In this document: positions 32,966 to 45,408 of the stretch, in pieces
How positions within the stretch are numbered: position 1 is the first letter of the stretch
How the letters are laid out: each line of letters opens with the position of its first letter
Origin: Thinopyrum elongatum
Taxonomy: Eukaryota > Streptophyta > Magnoliopsida > Poales > Poaceae
Length of the DNA stretch: 64,000 bases
Assembly (NCBI GenBank): GCA_011799875.1
Contig: CM022303.1
Coordinates: 62,143,202 to 62,207,201 of the forward strand
Direction of reading: 5' to 3'
The notes under the pieces: model-generated
What the model was told of the DNA's origin: nothing
Database searches by the model: none
Seen by the model: the letters and a program-made list of their open reading frames with translations, nothing else
Translations under genes and position numbers: made by a program

Positions 32966-34374
32966 TGGCGCCACCTTACTCTCCCCAACCCTGCGGCCTC
33001 CTCCCCAGCGCCGCCATCTTCTCCCCCATCCCCGACCACCGCGGCGCCACTCCCCACCACCCCCTCTCACTCCCGCTCGGCATGCCTCCCTCCCCAACCC
33101 CACAGCGCCGCCCCGCGACTCCCCCACCCAAGCTCGACTCCCTCATGGCGCATGCCGCCTCCCTGGACAGCCGGATCTCGGCCGCCCCAGGGGACCCACG
33201 CCCTGCAGCTGCCGGATCTAGCCCCCGCGACGCCCGAGCACGGATCCTGCCGAAGACTTCGGTAGCTGCTCGTCCAAATCGGCCGGGATGCCGCTCCCTC
33301 CCCGACTCCTGCATGTGTGCTGCAGCGAGGCAGCGGGCGAACTGCCTCCTCTCCGGCGTGGGAGCACATGGGAGCACGCCGGCGCCGAAGGTTCGCGGAG
33401 TGTGACCCCCCGACCAGTCCGGCGGCTCCACCAGCGGCGCGACTCGGCAGCACGTGCAGTTCACCCCCGCGATGCGCAGGCGGCGCGTGCAGTAATTCAT
33501 GGAGGCAGATGCAGTTCTCTGATGGATTTGGGGACTTGAGGTCATGTTGGCGTGGCTAGCATGTACATGTCCATCCTGCGTGGTGGTGTGGCCGGCGGCG
33601 TGCAGTTCCGCTGTGCAAGCCATGCATTTCGTCGGTGTGAGTGCAGTGCACAATGTGTGGGGATGCAGTTGGAACAACACGTTTGATAAAACTTGTTCGG
33701 GGACTCTTTTTTCAGATTTTGCTTCTGCACAAACACTGCAGTTGGCCCGGCTCCTATGCAGTTCGTTTCTCTTGTTTGATGGTGTGTAGTTTGTGTGGGG
33801 CGGCATGTTAAAAACTCAGGTGTGTTTTGGTGCGGTTCCCTAGTCTCCCATCCGCAGTACTACCACGATGTCTTGAATAATTTTGTTTGAAGAAGACAAA
33901 AAAGTAGTTCACTCCTATTTGTGTAGCAGCTCATTGCCCCTCTGTATGAAGTGCAATTTGTTTCGTGTCTCAAAATCCAGTCGACTACATCAACACTTGC
34001 AGTGCGTTTGGTCCTCGGGTGTGGTTTACTTTTTAGAGTGATGCTATTCACTTGCGCCCGACATGAAAGTGCGATTTTTTTTATATGAAACAACAAGATG
34101 GCAATGTGGTTCACTTCGACATATGTCGCGGTTTATTTGCCCTCGTCTCTGCGGTCCACTCTCGTTCATAAAAAATGTTGAAAAAAAGACAACAAAAACT
34201 CACAAAAAAAACTCGTGTGAGAAAGTTTACGTCCGACAAAAGAATTCATGAAGTTCACTTGCCCGTCTGATGCAGTGCGGTTTTCAGTTCGAAGCAGTGC
34301 GGTTTTCTGTCTGATGCGGTTCACTCGTCAATTTTACTGTCGCGAAAAACTGAGTCTCCGTATTTCGGTAAATT

Positions 34375-35020
34375 CTAAAATGCTCTTAAACCGTAAGGAA
34401 TTAGAGAGCGTGCTCTACATGAAAAAGTTGCGACTCGTCGATATCTTGCCAACGGCGTATAATTTGAATCATTCCGATCGGCGCTTCGTAAAAATTTCGT
34501 GAAAAACGGCCGCTGCCTCTCGTTGTTAGCCGCACGATTTTCAAAATTAACTAAAAACCGTAAAGAATCTTAAAAACATTTCAACATATGAAAGTTGCGC
34601 CTCGTCCATAGCTTTTCAATGGTATATTACACGCCTCTTTTCGACAAACGGTTAGAAAACTGGAGCGAAAACAGTAATGAAAATTTGAAAAAATTTTAAA
34701 AACAGAATTCCGCGATTTAGTAAATTTGAAACTGCTCTTAAACCGTAACGAATTAGAGAAAATAATAGATATGAAAAAGATGCCCCTCGGCGATATCTTT
34801 TCAACGGTGTATCATTTGCTTCATTCCGACGAGCGGTTTAGAAAAAACGCGAATAAACGTTCGCTGCCACTCGTCGTGGGCCGCACCATTTTCAAAACTG
34901 CTCTTAAACCGTGAGGAATCTCGAAAAATGTTCAACATGGCGAAGTAGCGCCTAATCCATAGCTTTTCAACGGTATATTACACACCTCGTTCGAACAAAC
35001 GGTTAAAAAACTAGAGAAAA
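34375..35020. repeat. Four tandem units of about 170-180 bp in element L
   Basis: The motif TAAACCGTRAGGAATYNNGA, followed about 40 bases later by AAGTTGCGMCTCGTCSATA and CTTTTCAAYGGTRTATYA, occurs starting near 34384, 34552, 34734 and 34902. Alternate units are more similar to each other (period about 350 bp), which points to duplication of a dimer. Short frames at 34248-34502 and 34726-34914 come from the same repeat phase. Confidence 0.8.
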
Positions 35021-35154
35021 AAGACACCGAAAAAATACAGGGTGCAGTTTTTTGCGACGGAAAGTTCACTCGCCTTAGTACTGCAGCACACTTGGTTCAA
35101 ACAATGACGTGCACTCGCGTTGAGCGTGCAGTGCGGAAGTGTTATCAGAATAGT

Positions 35155-35178
35155 TATTCTGCTAATATTAGCAGAATA
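35155..35178. other. Perfect 24-bp palindrome at the right end of element L
   Basis: TATTCTGCTAAT and its exact complement ATTAGCAGAATA adjoin without spacer, 9 bases inside the right end. It may be a binding or cleavage signal of the element. Confidence 0.85.
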
Positions 35179-35184
35179 GACCGG

Positions 35185-35187
<3 letters not shown>

Positions 35188-35221
<34 letters not shown>

Positions 35222-35613
35222 TGGAAACATAAAGAGTTCAGATCAGAAATCATGGCACTCGGGCCCTAGTGTCAAGCATTAAGCATAGCAAAGTCATAAC
35301 AATATCAATCTTAGAACATGCAAGGTACTAGGAATCAAACCCTGACAAATCCGACATCTATTACATAAGAGATCTCATCGAATTCCCATCCACACCATGT
35401 GCCTACAGGGAGATTATTCACACATGAGTGGGGAGATCAAGATGGATGTGATGAAGAAGAGGTTGATGATGATGATGGCGATGAATTCCCCTCTCCGGAG
35501 GCCAAGATGGGCCTCTAGATTAGCCCTTTAGAAGAAGAACAGAGGTGGCGGCGGCTCCGTGTTGTCGAAAAATCCGGAAAATTCCCCGTAAGGGTTTCGG
35601 GATGGAAGACATA
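35188..35613 (-). repeat. LTR of element G, right part, with TA microsatellite
   Basis: A (TA)n run (35188-35218) is followed by TTCATGGAAACATAAAGAG and CATGGCACTCGGGCCCTAG, which continue the same LTR as 31836-32530. It is cut at 35614 by element A. GATGATGATGATGGCGATGA and CTCTCCGGAGGCC motifs here are typical of this LTR family. Confidence 0.65.
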
Positions 35614-38600
35614 TGTAACATCCCCAAGCCCTAATCATTTATTAAGCTAATTAAGTTGCCATGTCATCGTGAATAATAAAGCTAAATTACAATTAAGAAA
35701 TAATCCAACTCACAAATTCAAATTCAAAATGCAAAGTCAAAAATTATCTCTTCAAACAATGAAACAAAAATGTTTACACTATGTCATAAAATCCCCAAGT
35801 GTTTGTAAAAGTAAAACCAAACCCATTTGAATTCCCAAATTGCCCCCAGCAACTATTTTAGTGGACCAACAATATTAAATTTGAGTATTTAAATCCAACC
35901 ACAAACTTATATATATCCATATGGCATGAAAGCTTGTGTGTGGTATAGAAATATTACCTTTGATTTATACAAATTGTTTGACGCTCACCTAAAATCATTT
36001 AGTGCCCAACTTAAATCCAAAATAGGAGCTAAAATTGTAAAACAGAAACAATAAAACAAAAAGAGGAAGAACCCCTGTGCGTTTGGCCCTTTACCTCGCA
36101 GCCAGCCCGACCCATCGCTCCATCGTCTTCCTCCCCATGTCGTCTCCGCGCGTGCCCGAGCATGATGGCACCGGCGGATGTGCGACATGCCGGCACTACA
36201 GAACGCCCTGGTGGATTATATAGCCTCATCGTCGATCCCCTTGGTGAACCCTAGCTACGTCCTTCCCCCTCCTCGCTTCGCTGCCTTCTTCTAGTGCGCA
36301 CCCTAGCACTGCCTCGCCACATCGCCGACGTTGTCATGGCCAGTGGGCTTCCCGCGCCACCAGATGTTGTCCTGGATCACTGCCGCACTGTATTCGTCAT
36401 CTACATAGACTGGATCGACTACGGGCAGCTCCATCGACGATGCACATTTCGAATTTCCCCGACGCTGTTCGCTGCTGCCTCTCTTTGATCCGCGCCTCCT
36501 CGACCATCTCCGGCTTCACCAGGATGCTCATCGCCACCGCTTTGAGCATCGCCACGTTCCCCTCTCTCTCTTGCCTCGCGCACGCCCTATAGCTAGCCAG
36601 CGCCGCACCCGTGCACTAGCTGTGGCCATGGTGCCGCCGTCGTGGTTAAAGCCGCCGCTGTGGTCCACCCCGAGGCGAATTGGTGCTTCCATTGTGCTCA
36701 TCGCGTTCATAGGATGCGTGTGCATCGCTCGTATCATAGGATTCGCGCCGATGTGATCGATCCCGTCGAGTCCGTGGCCGCACCGCCGCCCAGCTCGATG
36801 TTGCCAAAAAACCCGACCACTCCAGCCACCGCTAGCACCACCATTTGACGTGGCGCGTCCCCAGCTTCCCGTAGAGCCAACCTGCGTGTCGAACCGATGC
36901 CTGCATGCCATTTCCGGCGAGCCTCTGCCGCGGCTAATGGTCGCCGGCGAGTAACCCCGGCTAACCTCAGTGATTAGGTTAGTTTAACCCTAAACCCCGC
37001 TGCAAGCAGTCACTGACGTGCGGGCCCTAGTCCTGTAGCCATTAGGTTAATCATAGGCACGACCGGTGGGGCCCATTCACTAATCAACCAGTTAAATAAA
37101 CAGGGGACACTGACATGTGGGTCCCATTTCCTGTAGCAATTAGTTTAAACTCTAATTGAAGTCTAAGACACTGACAGTAGGCCCCACTCAACTAATTAAC
37201 TAAATTAAACTAATTAAACACTGTGTTAAAAGTTGTTCCACTGACATATGGGTCCCACTGGACCTTTGACCAATCAATGTTGACCTGTCAACTGCTGACT
37301 GGGCAGTTGACCTGGTCCCACTAGTCAGCCACTGGCTGGGTACACTTCTGGGTGTATCTAGCATTTCCCCATTTAATATTTTGAATTAATATTATTGCAG
37401 AAAGTTCCAAAAAATCATTAAAACTTTGGAAAATCATAGAAAATAAACCGTAAATCGGATGAAAATAATTTATATATGAAAATTGATCAGAAAAATATAA
37501 CGAATCCGAATATGTCATCCACATGCATGAAAAACCCCTCTCACATAATGAACATTGTCATTTTTCTACCGAATTAATATACCAAACAATATTTAGAGCC
37601 AGGAAAATATGCTAGATATTTTCCCTCTTCAATTAGAATGCGTAGTAACGCATTAGAGCACATCATCATCATTTTTTTGTCATGCCATATTTTGTGTGTT
37701 GCATTTGATTGCCTATTATTTATTTGTTTCCCCCGCATTTGCTTCATTTCCGGTAGACCCCGAGACCGCTGTTGATCCTGCGATCGACTACATAGTTGAG
37801 GATCCGGTTCCGTCTGCAGAGCAACCAAGCAAGCAAACCCCCCTTGATCATTCCAATATCGCCTATTCTTTTCTCTCTACTTTCATGCATTAGATGTTGG
37901 TACCGTTGTTGGTCGGTAGGTCCTATTCCGATGCATAGCCTAATTTTGTCGCCTGATACAGATGCATTTTCAATTATCCTAGCATGCCTAGTTTAGCTAT
38001 GCTTGTGGTCCATCAGATGGCCCTACAACTTGTCCGTGTTGCTATGCTAGATTGTTGGACCATGATCCCCTTTGGGCAATGATCACCGATGTACTTTACA
38101 CTATTACATTACAATGTTACATATAAGTTTGATATGGAGGCTGAAGGGCGGGTGGTACTATCCAGGATGAGATGGACCTGAGTCTCGGCAGCTCCCGAGT
38201 GATTTACTATGGCGGAGCGACAGGGCAGGCGGATACCATCCAGGATGAGGTGGGCGTGGTCCCTGGTCGTTGTCCATGAATAATAAGAATAACACGCCTA
38301 ACAAGATTAGAGTATTTGATCCAAGACTGCCACTAGCATATACGCACTAACCACCATGCGGGATAATGGTTATGGGGGCCTCGGCATCGTTAGTTCCTCC
38401 CAAAAGCTACCCCGATGTCACAGTTCATAGATGTGGGCTGATTGTTGGTGTGAGCGGATACTGCCTGCTGCGTAGTTAGAGGTGGGCTTGGTCCCCGGCC
38501 AGTCACGCAACGTGCCAGGAGTGCTTAGGGTGAGCGGCCGAACAACCCTTTGTGCTTAGGATGTTGACCGGCGGGTGACCTCTCTGGAGAGCAGAGGTAG

Positions 38601-39487
38601 GAGTTCGGCATGTCGATCATCTAAGGCTGGGTAGACCAGTGGAAAAGTGTGTCTGGCCATAGGGTAATCGAGCGTGTCAGGTAATGTGGTGACCCCCTGC
38701 AGGACGAAGTTAAACTATTCAAATAGCCGTGTCCACGGTAACAGGACGACTTGGAGATGTATCCCAATCTTTCACAACTTGTACCGGATACTTAATAAAA
38801 ATCACCAAGATATTTATAACATGCCCGCGATCTTTTCTCGCGGGGAGTCGAGGAAGGATCTTAGGGTATTGTTTTGTTGTGTTAGTTACAAGTTGGTACT
38901 CGTATGCGCCTTTCTCCTCTAAGTGCTGCAAGATGCTCTATTGCTCTTCACTTGCTGCCAGATGATGGTATGATATGATACATTGAGTTTTCCCTTCTAT
39001 TCTGGCATTTTTGCAGTACAGTCCACATAGATTACCCATTCCTTTGATACCGATGCATATGTAGTATATATCTGATGTAAGTCTTGCGAGTATTTTGGAT
39101 GAGTACTCGCCATTGATTTGCACTTCTTTTCCTTCAACCCGGTTGCCGCTATCAGATAGTAGACCCTCAGATGCAGGTATCCCCGACAATGATTACTACG
39201 TGGAGGTCGACGTCGCTGAGTAGTTCGGAGGTCCCAGGCAGGAGGCATGCGCCTTTGGGTAGTGTCGTTGTTTTGTTTCTGCCTTCTTAAGGCATCCCTT
39301 GTATTTTGTCTGTAGTCAGACCTAACTATTGATCTAATATCGGGTCTTGCGACCCCTTTTGTAATATATTGTTTTCTATTTATTTTCGAGTCATAGAATT
39401 GTGTTGTGGTACTACCGTGGAGTCAACGTTCGTGATCGTGCATGCTGCGTGTACGATTAGTGCACAATTATGATCGGGGGCATCACA
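35614..39487 (+). repeat. 5' LTR of long-LTR Gypsy element A (3874 bp)
   Basis: Begins TGTAACATCCCCAAGCCC and ends GGGGGCATCACA, followed by a Met-tRNA-type primer site. The putative target duplication ACATA (35609-35613) cannot be confirmed because the other end is beyond the window. The LTR has AT-rich and GC-rich blocks. Frames at 36528-36911, 38674-38965 and 38997-39248 are non-conserved LTR sequence: the second LTR breaks or changes them. At 3.9 kb the LTR exceeds the interior of the element in length. Confidence 0.88.
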
Positions 39488-42400
39488 AGTTGGTACCAGA
39501 GCCGGCTACCTGTAGGAAGCCCCAAACCTCTTGGCCGATGTCGAGTCTAGTCTTTGAAAACTATTTGCAAACTACAAGTTGTGTTGTGTGGTTTATGGGC
39601 CCACATCACATATGGATGGGATTAGGATTCTTTTATTCCGCATCCTTACTCTGGGTTCTGAACTTCTCACCTCTTCGGGTTATAGTTTTGCCAACTTTAG
39701 ATTCTCGTGATGACTTCATTCTGGAGATCCAATTGTTCCCGTTACTCTCTTGTTTCACCAGATGTTCCGAAATACTCTCTGATTCATCGAGAATCTTGTG
39801 CATCCTTTTGGTCTTGAAATCCTTTGATGTCTACCTACACCTTTCTAGAATTCCAGGTAATCGACAATCTTCGTTGAAATCCTCTGCGATTGTCATTCTC
39901 ACCCTGTTGATTCATCATGTATGCGAATACTCGCAATCATCAATCGATTCCTAGGATTTGTCGTTCCGGCTCAATCATCATTTCGGACATGAGCTGGTTC
40001 TCGGCCAATCAAACCTTGATCGATTGTGCCTCTAGGTTTGTTCAGCTTACTCGTCCTTTTATTCAAAGAGTCTGCTTCTCATCCTACGTTCTTCAAAATC
40101 GCGGTCCCCCTGTAATTTGAACCCTGAGTTAATCAGATGTTTTCATAACTTGATGCCTTTGCATTCTTTCTTCCCTCGATGGACTCAGATATGGAGGCAT
40201 TGTTTTAATACTTACAATGTCAGTCCTCATTGACTATATGATCCTTGGTGGATTATTATCCGACCAATTCCTTTGTATTCAAAACCTTTGAGTTATACCC
40301 CTGATACAAATTGCCTTCGTCGAGTTGTAATCCCAACTTTGATCTTGGTACTCTTGCTACCGAGCTGTATCCTTTATCCCTGAAGTTTGTTATATAGGTT
40401 CCTAAAATGTCCCCGATGAGTTATATCTGTGCTTTCTGCAATACGTGTGAACCCAAAAGTTTTTACGGGTCATACTCTTCTGGTATTTCACCAGGTAAAA
40501 TTTTTAAACTCAAAACATTTTTAACAAAGCAGTGAATGATAAGTTGTGCATTAGAGAAGTGGGAGTTAACCTTGAGCATTTATGTTCATGCCCATGGTAA
40601 CAATGTAAATCTTATCATGGAAGCTTCTCAAAAGAATAACCGCACCATTGTACAACAATTCGGTATCTCATTATATTGATTCCCCTACAAGAATGGTTCT
40701 GACCATGTTGTTCTCATTTGATATGTCTTAGAGAAATCCATTCCAGAATCTCGTCCATTTCTCGAACAAGGTTAAAGTATTTGCGCTCCGTAGATCAATA
40801 AGCCAATCCAACCTCTATTCTGATTAACCTTCGAGTATTACCCTCTGGTATCTCGAGAATATCATGGAACTGCATTACTTCTTATGAGTTCTTCATCAAG
40901 TATTATTTCTCATCGATTTCAGTCTTTCCACGGGTTATGAGTTGGCCGCTACTCGAGAACACCAATAAGTGAAACAAATCCACACCACCATTCAACACTC
41001 CCATTAATTCTTATTGTCTGGAAATCTGAATTTAAAAATGTCATTCCAAGCCTGTTGGCTACCTCATCATCACACCCCTCGATAATTTGTGTTGTCATCG
41101 ATAACATCCTTGTCTTCCTTCCAACACAGACTTGGTCATGTTTTGGTTATACCTTAAGTTCCTTGCTATTCTTGAAATTGTTTCTTGAGTATTTCTTGTG
41201 ATCTTCAAATCCAATCTTTGCTTAAAAATACCATATCATTGCTACCCCGAAGCATGACTGTGGTATTTTGAATACCAACAAGAACATTGGAAGCGCAATG
41301 CTAAATGTTTCTTGATCGATTATCCAAACACTGTTATATGGGTAAACATCATGATTTTCCTTGCCCCTTTATCTAAAGGGTTATGTACTTGCTGTTTTGT
41401 TATGTATATCATGCTCTCCTTGTTGTTGGGAAGGATATAGTCCTAATACTTGTGAATAATCACATTTTCCTTTCCATTGGTCTGTTTAAGCTTTCTTGAA
41501 ATTTATATGATCTAAGTAGTAAGATTTCTCTGCTTAAGTAAACACCCCGATGTACAACCTAGTCAGTATAACCCTGTTACTATTGTTGTTGACATTCCGA
41601 TAACCATCAATGGACGAGAACTTTGCCTGTTGGTTCGCCTCGCCCTGCGAGCAGGAAAATGGTTCTCTTCATCCCCCGCTCTTGGTACCAACGCTGTTAT
41701 CAACATAGTTGACAAACTATCCTCTAACATTCCATGCAACTGTGACCATACAAGATGCCACCACCCTTCTTGATCATCATGGTGGTATGAAGTGGGTCAG
41801 CTCGATTTTGATCATCCTAATGATTCGAAACTGCTTGGGTCATCAGACGCATGTCTGTGTAATGTGTTTTGTTCTTCGGTATTAGTGTTGTACCTACCTT
41901 CCATTTCCTAAATTGTTTCTGCGACTGTAACTTCTCCTTCTATTTTAAGCATGTCATTCTTTTAAATTCCTCATGGAAGATCTTTTGATACTAAAATTTC
42001 ATGCAAATAAACTGTATGATCTTTGTATCCGAAATTATCCTTTATACTTGGCTTCATATGTATTTCTGCGAGCCACCTTCCTTGAGATGTCCTGTTTCGA
42101 TATCAGGTGCAAGATTTATTCCTTGTTGCTCTAAACCACTTTCACACTCTGTTTTGGGCACTGAATGATTGCCTACCTGCTTAAAACTACTTTTACCTTC
42201 TTATATTGCTCTCGATGTATTTCCTGAGTTCCAACTCAAGAGATACCTCAAACCTTATTCCTTGAGTTAACCATCAGATACCCGACTTTGATCCATCTTT
42301 CCAGAATTTCCCCCCTTGTCCCTTTCGTAGGTACGATGAAGATCCTGAAGAAAGAATGGCAACTTCATCATGACCCACTGATGAAGAGAAATGAAGATGT

Positions 42401-42535
42401 CAATGCAATAGACCGACTTCTTCGAAAAGAGTATCAAAGAACAAGAAGACCCGTTTGAAATTCGTAGCCAGACCCTTGTCCCAATTACTCGACCTCTTAA
42501 ATCTCGGGACGAGATTTCCTTGAGTGGAGGAGAGT
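39488..42535 (+). mobile_element. Interior of Gypsy element A, degenerate and short
   Basis: AGTTGGTACCAGAGCC (39488-39503) matches the initiator-Met primer-binding site. The 3' end AAATCTCGGGACGAGATTTC with GAGTGGAGGAGAGT (42499-42535) is the polypurine region usual for this Gypsy group. Only 3.05 kb lies between the LTRs, too short for gag and pol, and no reverse transcriptase, RNase H or integrase motif is readable in any frame. The longest frame (39442-39954) spans the LTR boundary and is not a protein. The element is either non-autonomous or decayed. TE-like C-to-T decay could account for the stop-rich text. Confidence 0.75.
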
Positions 42536-45408
42536 TGTAACATCCCCAAGCCCTAATCATTTATTAAGCTAGTTAACTTGCCATGTCATCATGAATAATA
42601 AAGCTAAATTGCAATTAAGAAATAATCCAACTCACAAATTCAAATTCAAAATGCAGAGTAAAAAATTATGTCTTCAAACAGTGAAACAAAAATGTTTACA
42701 CTATGTCATAAAATCCCCAAGTGTTTGTAAAAATAAAACCAAACCCATTTGAATTCCCAAATTGCCCAAAGCAAATATTTTAGTGGACCAACAATATAAA
42801 ATTTGAGTATTTAAATCCAACCACAAACTTATGTATTTCTAGATGGCATGAAAGGTTGTGTGTGGTATAGAAATATTACCTTTGATTTATACAAAAAGTT
42901 TGAGCCTCACCTAATATCATTAAGTGCACAAAATTAAATCCAAAATAGGAGCAAAAAATGTAAAATAGAAACAATAAAAGAAAAAGGAGAAGAACCCCTG
43001 TGCGTTTGGCCCTTTACTTCGCAGCCAGCTCGACCCATCTCTCCATCGTCTTCCTTCCCGTGCCGTCTCCGCGCGTGCCCGATCATGATGGCACCAGCGG
43101 ATGTGCGACACGCCGGCGCTACAGAACGCCCTAGTGGGTTATACAGCCTCGTCGCCGATCCCCTTAGTGAACCCTAGCTACATCCTTCCCCCTTCTCGCT
43201 TCGCTGCCTTCTTCTAGTGTGCACCCGAGCGCTGCCTCGCCACGATGCCGACATTGCCATGGCCAGTGGGCTTCCCGCACCACCACATGTTGTCCTGGAT
43301 CACCGGCGCCTCGTATTCGTCATCTACACATACTGGATCAACTACGGGGAGCTGCATCGCCGACGCGCGCTTTGATTTTTCCCTACGTTGTTTTTCGCTG
43401 CCCCTCTTTGGTCTGCGCCGCCTCGACCATCTCCGGCTTCACCAGGCTGCTCCTCGCCACCACTATGAGCATCGCCGCGTTCCCCTCTTTCTCTTGCCTT
43501 GCACACGCCCTATAGCTAACCAGCGCCGCACCCGTGCACTGGTCGTGGCCATGATGCCGCCACCATGCTTAAAACCGCCGCTGTGGTCCACCCCAAGATG
43601 AATTGGTGCTTCCATTGTGCTCCTCGAGTTCATAGGATGCGTGTGCAACGCTCGTATCATCGGATTCACGCTGATGTGCTCGATCCCGTCGAGCCTGTGG
43701 CCGCGCCGCCGCCCAGCTCGACGTTGCCGAAAAAACCTACCACTCCAGCCGCCGCTAGCATCACAATTCGAAGTGGCGCATCCCCTGCTTCCCGTAGAGC
43801 CAACCTGCGCGTCGAACCGATACCTGCAAGCCGTTTCCGGCGAGCCTCTACCATGGATAATGGTCGCCGGCAAGTAACCCCTCCTAACCTCAGTGATTAG
43901 GTTAGTTTAACCCTAAACCCCCCTGCAAGCAGTCACTGATGTGCGGGCCCTGGTCCTGTAGCCATTAGGTTAATAAAAGGTACTGACCAGTGGGGCCCCT
44001 TCACTAATCAACCAGTTAAATAAACAGGTGACAATGACATGTGGGTCCCATTTTCCTGTAGCAATTAGTTAAACTCTAATTAAAGTCTAAGACACTGACA
44101 GTAGGCCCCACTCAACTAAGTAACTGAATTAAACTAATTAAACACTGTTAAAAGTTGTTCCACTGACATATGGGTCCCACTTGACCTTTAACCAGTCAAC
44201 TGCTGACTGGGCAGTTGACTTGGTCCCAGCATTCAGCCACTGTCTGGGTACACTTCTGGGTGTATCTAGCATTTTCCCCATTTAATATTTTGAATTAATA
44301 TTATTCCAAAAAATTCTAGGAAATCATTAAAACTTTAAAAAATCATAGAAAATAAAATGTAACTCGGATGAAAATATTTTATATTTGAAAAATGATCAGA
44401 AAAATATAATGAATCCGAATATGTCATCCACATATGCATGAAAAACTCCTCTAAAATAATGAACATTGACATTTTGCTAACGGATTAATATACTAAATAA
44501 TATTTGGTGAAGGGAAAAATATCCCAGATATTTTCCCTCTTCAATTAGAATGCGTAGTAATGCACTAGAGCACATCATCATCATATTTTGTCATGCCATA
44601 TTTTGTGTGTTGCATTTGATTGCCTATTATTTATTTGTTTCCCCCGCCTTTGCTTCATTTCCGGTATGCCCCGAGACCGCTGTTGATCATGCGATCGACT
44701 ACACAGTTACGGATCCGGTTCCGTCTGCAGAGCAACCGGGCAAGCAAAACCCCCTTGATCATTATGATATTGCCTATTCTTTCTCTCTACTTTCATGCAT
44801 TAGATGTTGATACCATTGTTGACCGGTAGGTCCTATTCCGATGCATAGCCCGATTTTGTCGCCTGATATAGATGCCTTTTCTATTATCCTAGCAAGCCTA
44901 GTTTAGCTATGCTTGTGTTCCATCAGATGGCCCTACACCTTGTCTGTGATGCTATGCTAGATTGTCGGGTCGTGGTCCCCTTTGCGCGATGATCACGGAT
45001 GTATTTTACACTATTACATTACAATGTTACATATATGTTTGATATGGGGGCTGAAGGGCGGGTGGTACCATCCAGGACGAGATGGACCTGAGTCCCGGCA
45101 GCTCCCGAGTGATTCACTGTGGTGGAGCGATAGGGCAGGCGGATACCATCCAGGATGAGGTGGGCCTTGGCCCTGGATATTGTCCGTGGATAATAAGAAT
45201 AACGTGCCCAATGAGATTAGGGTATTTGATCAGAGACTGCCACTGGCATATACGAACTAACTGCCACGCGGGATAATGGTTAAGGGGGCCTCGGCGTCGT
45301 CAGTTCCTCCCAAAAGCTACCGAGATGTCATAGTTCAGAGATGTGGGCTGATTGGTGGGGTGCGCGGATACTGCCTGCTGCGTAGTCAGATGTGGGCTTG
45401 GTCCCCGG
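42536..45408 (+). repeat. 3' LTR of element A, interrupted
   Basis: Colinear with 35614 onward (TGTAACATCCCCAAGCCC...), with small insertions and deletions and frequent substitutions. It stops at GGTCCCCGG where element B begins. The corresponding point in the first LTR is near 38500, so about 1 kb of this LTR is displaced to the right, outside the window. Confidence 0.88.

Larger units (their letters stand above)
32531..35187. mobile_element. DNA element L inserted in a TA microsatellite, family unknown
   Basis: The 2.66-kb insert splits the LTR of element G between two TA runs. The left end GGTGGGTCTATTATGATAA and the complement of the right end, CAGCCGGTCTATTCTGCTAA, share the inverted core GGTCTATTNTGNTAA, and GTTCT/TATTCTGATAACAC motifs recur subterminally. 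A perfect 24-bp palindrome lies at 35155-35178. Inside are a GC-rich, CT-biased block (32650-33480), a region with many TGCAGTTCRYT words (33290-34330) and four units of about 170 bp (34380-35020). No transposase is recognised, so it is non-autonomous. Candidate groups are Mutator-like elements or Micron-type elements that target TA microsatellites. Confidence 0.65.

Noticed and set aside
32626..33806. Long overlapping frames on both strands (144-276 codons) in element L
   Set aside because: They lie in a GC-rich minisatellite with few possible stops, are Pro/Arg/Gly-rich and mirror each other. No domain is recognisable.
36528..36911. 127-codon ORF in the A LTR (and 43463-43873 in the second LTR)
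   Set aside because: Frames differ between the two LTR copies through small gaps. The region is GC-rich LTR sequence.
39442..39954. 170-codon ORF at the start of element A interior
   Set aside because: It begins inside the LTR, runs through the primer-binding site and has no gag feature.
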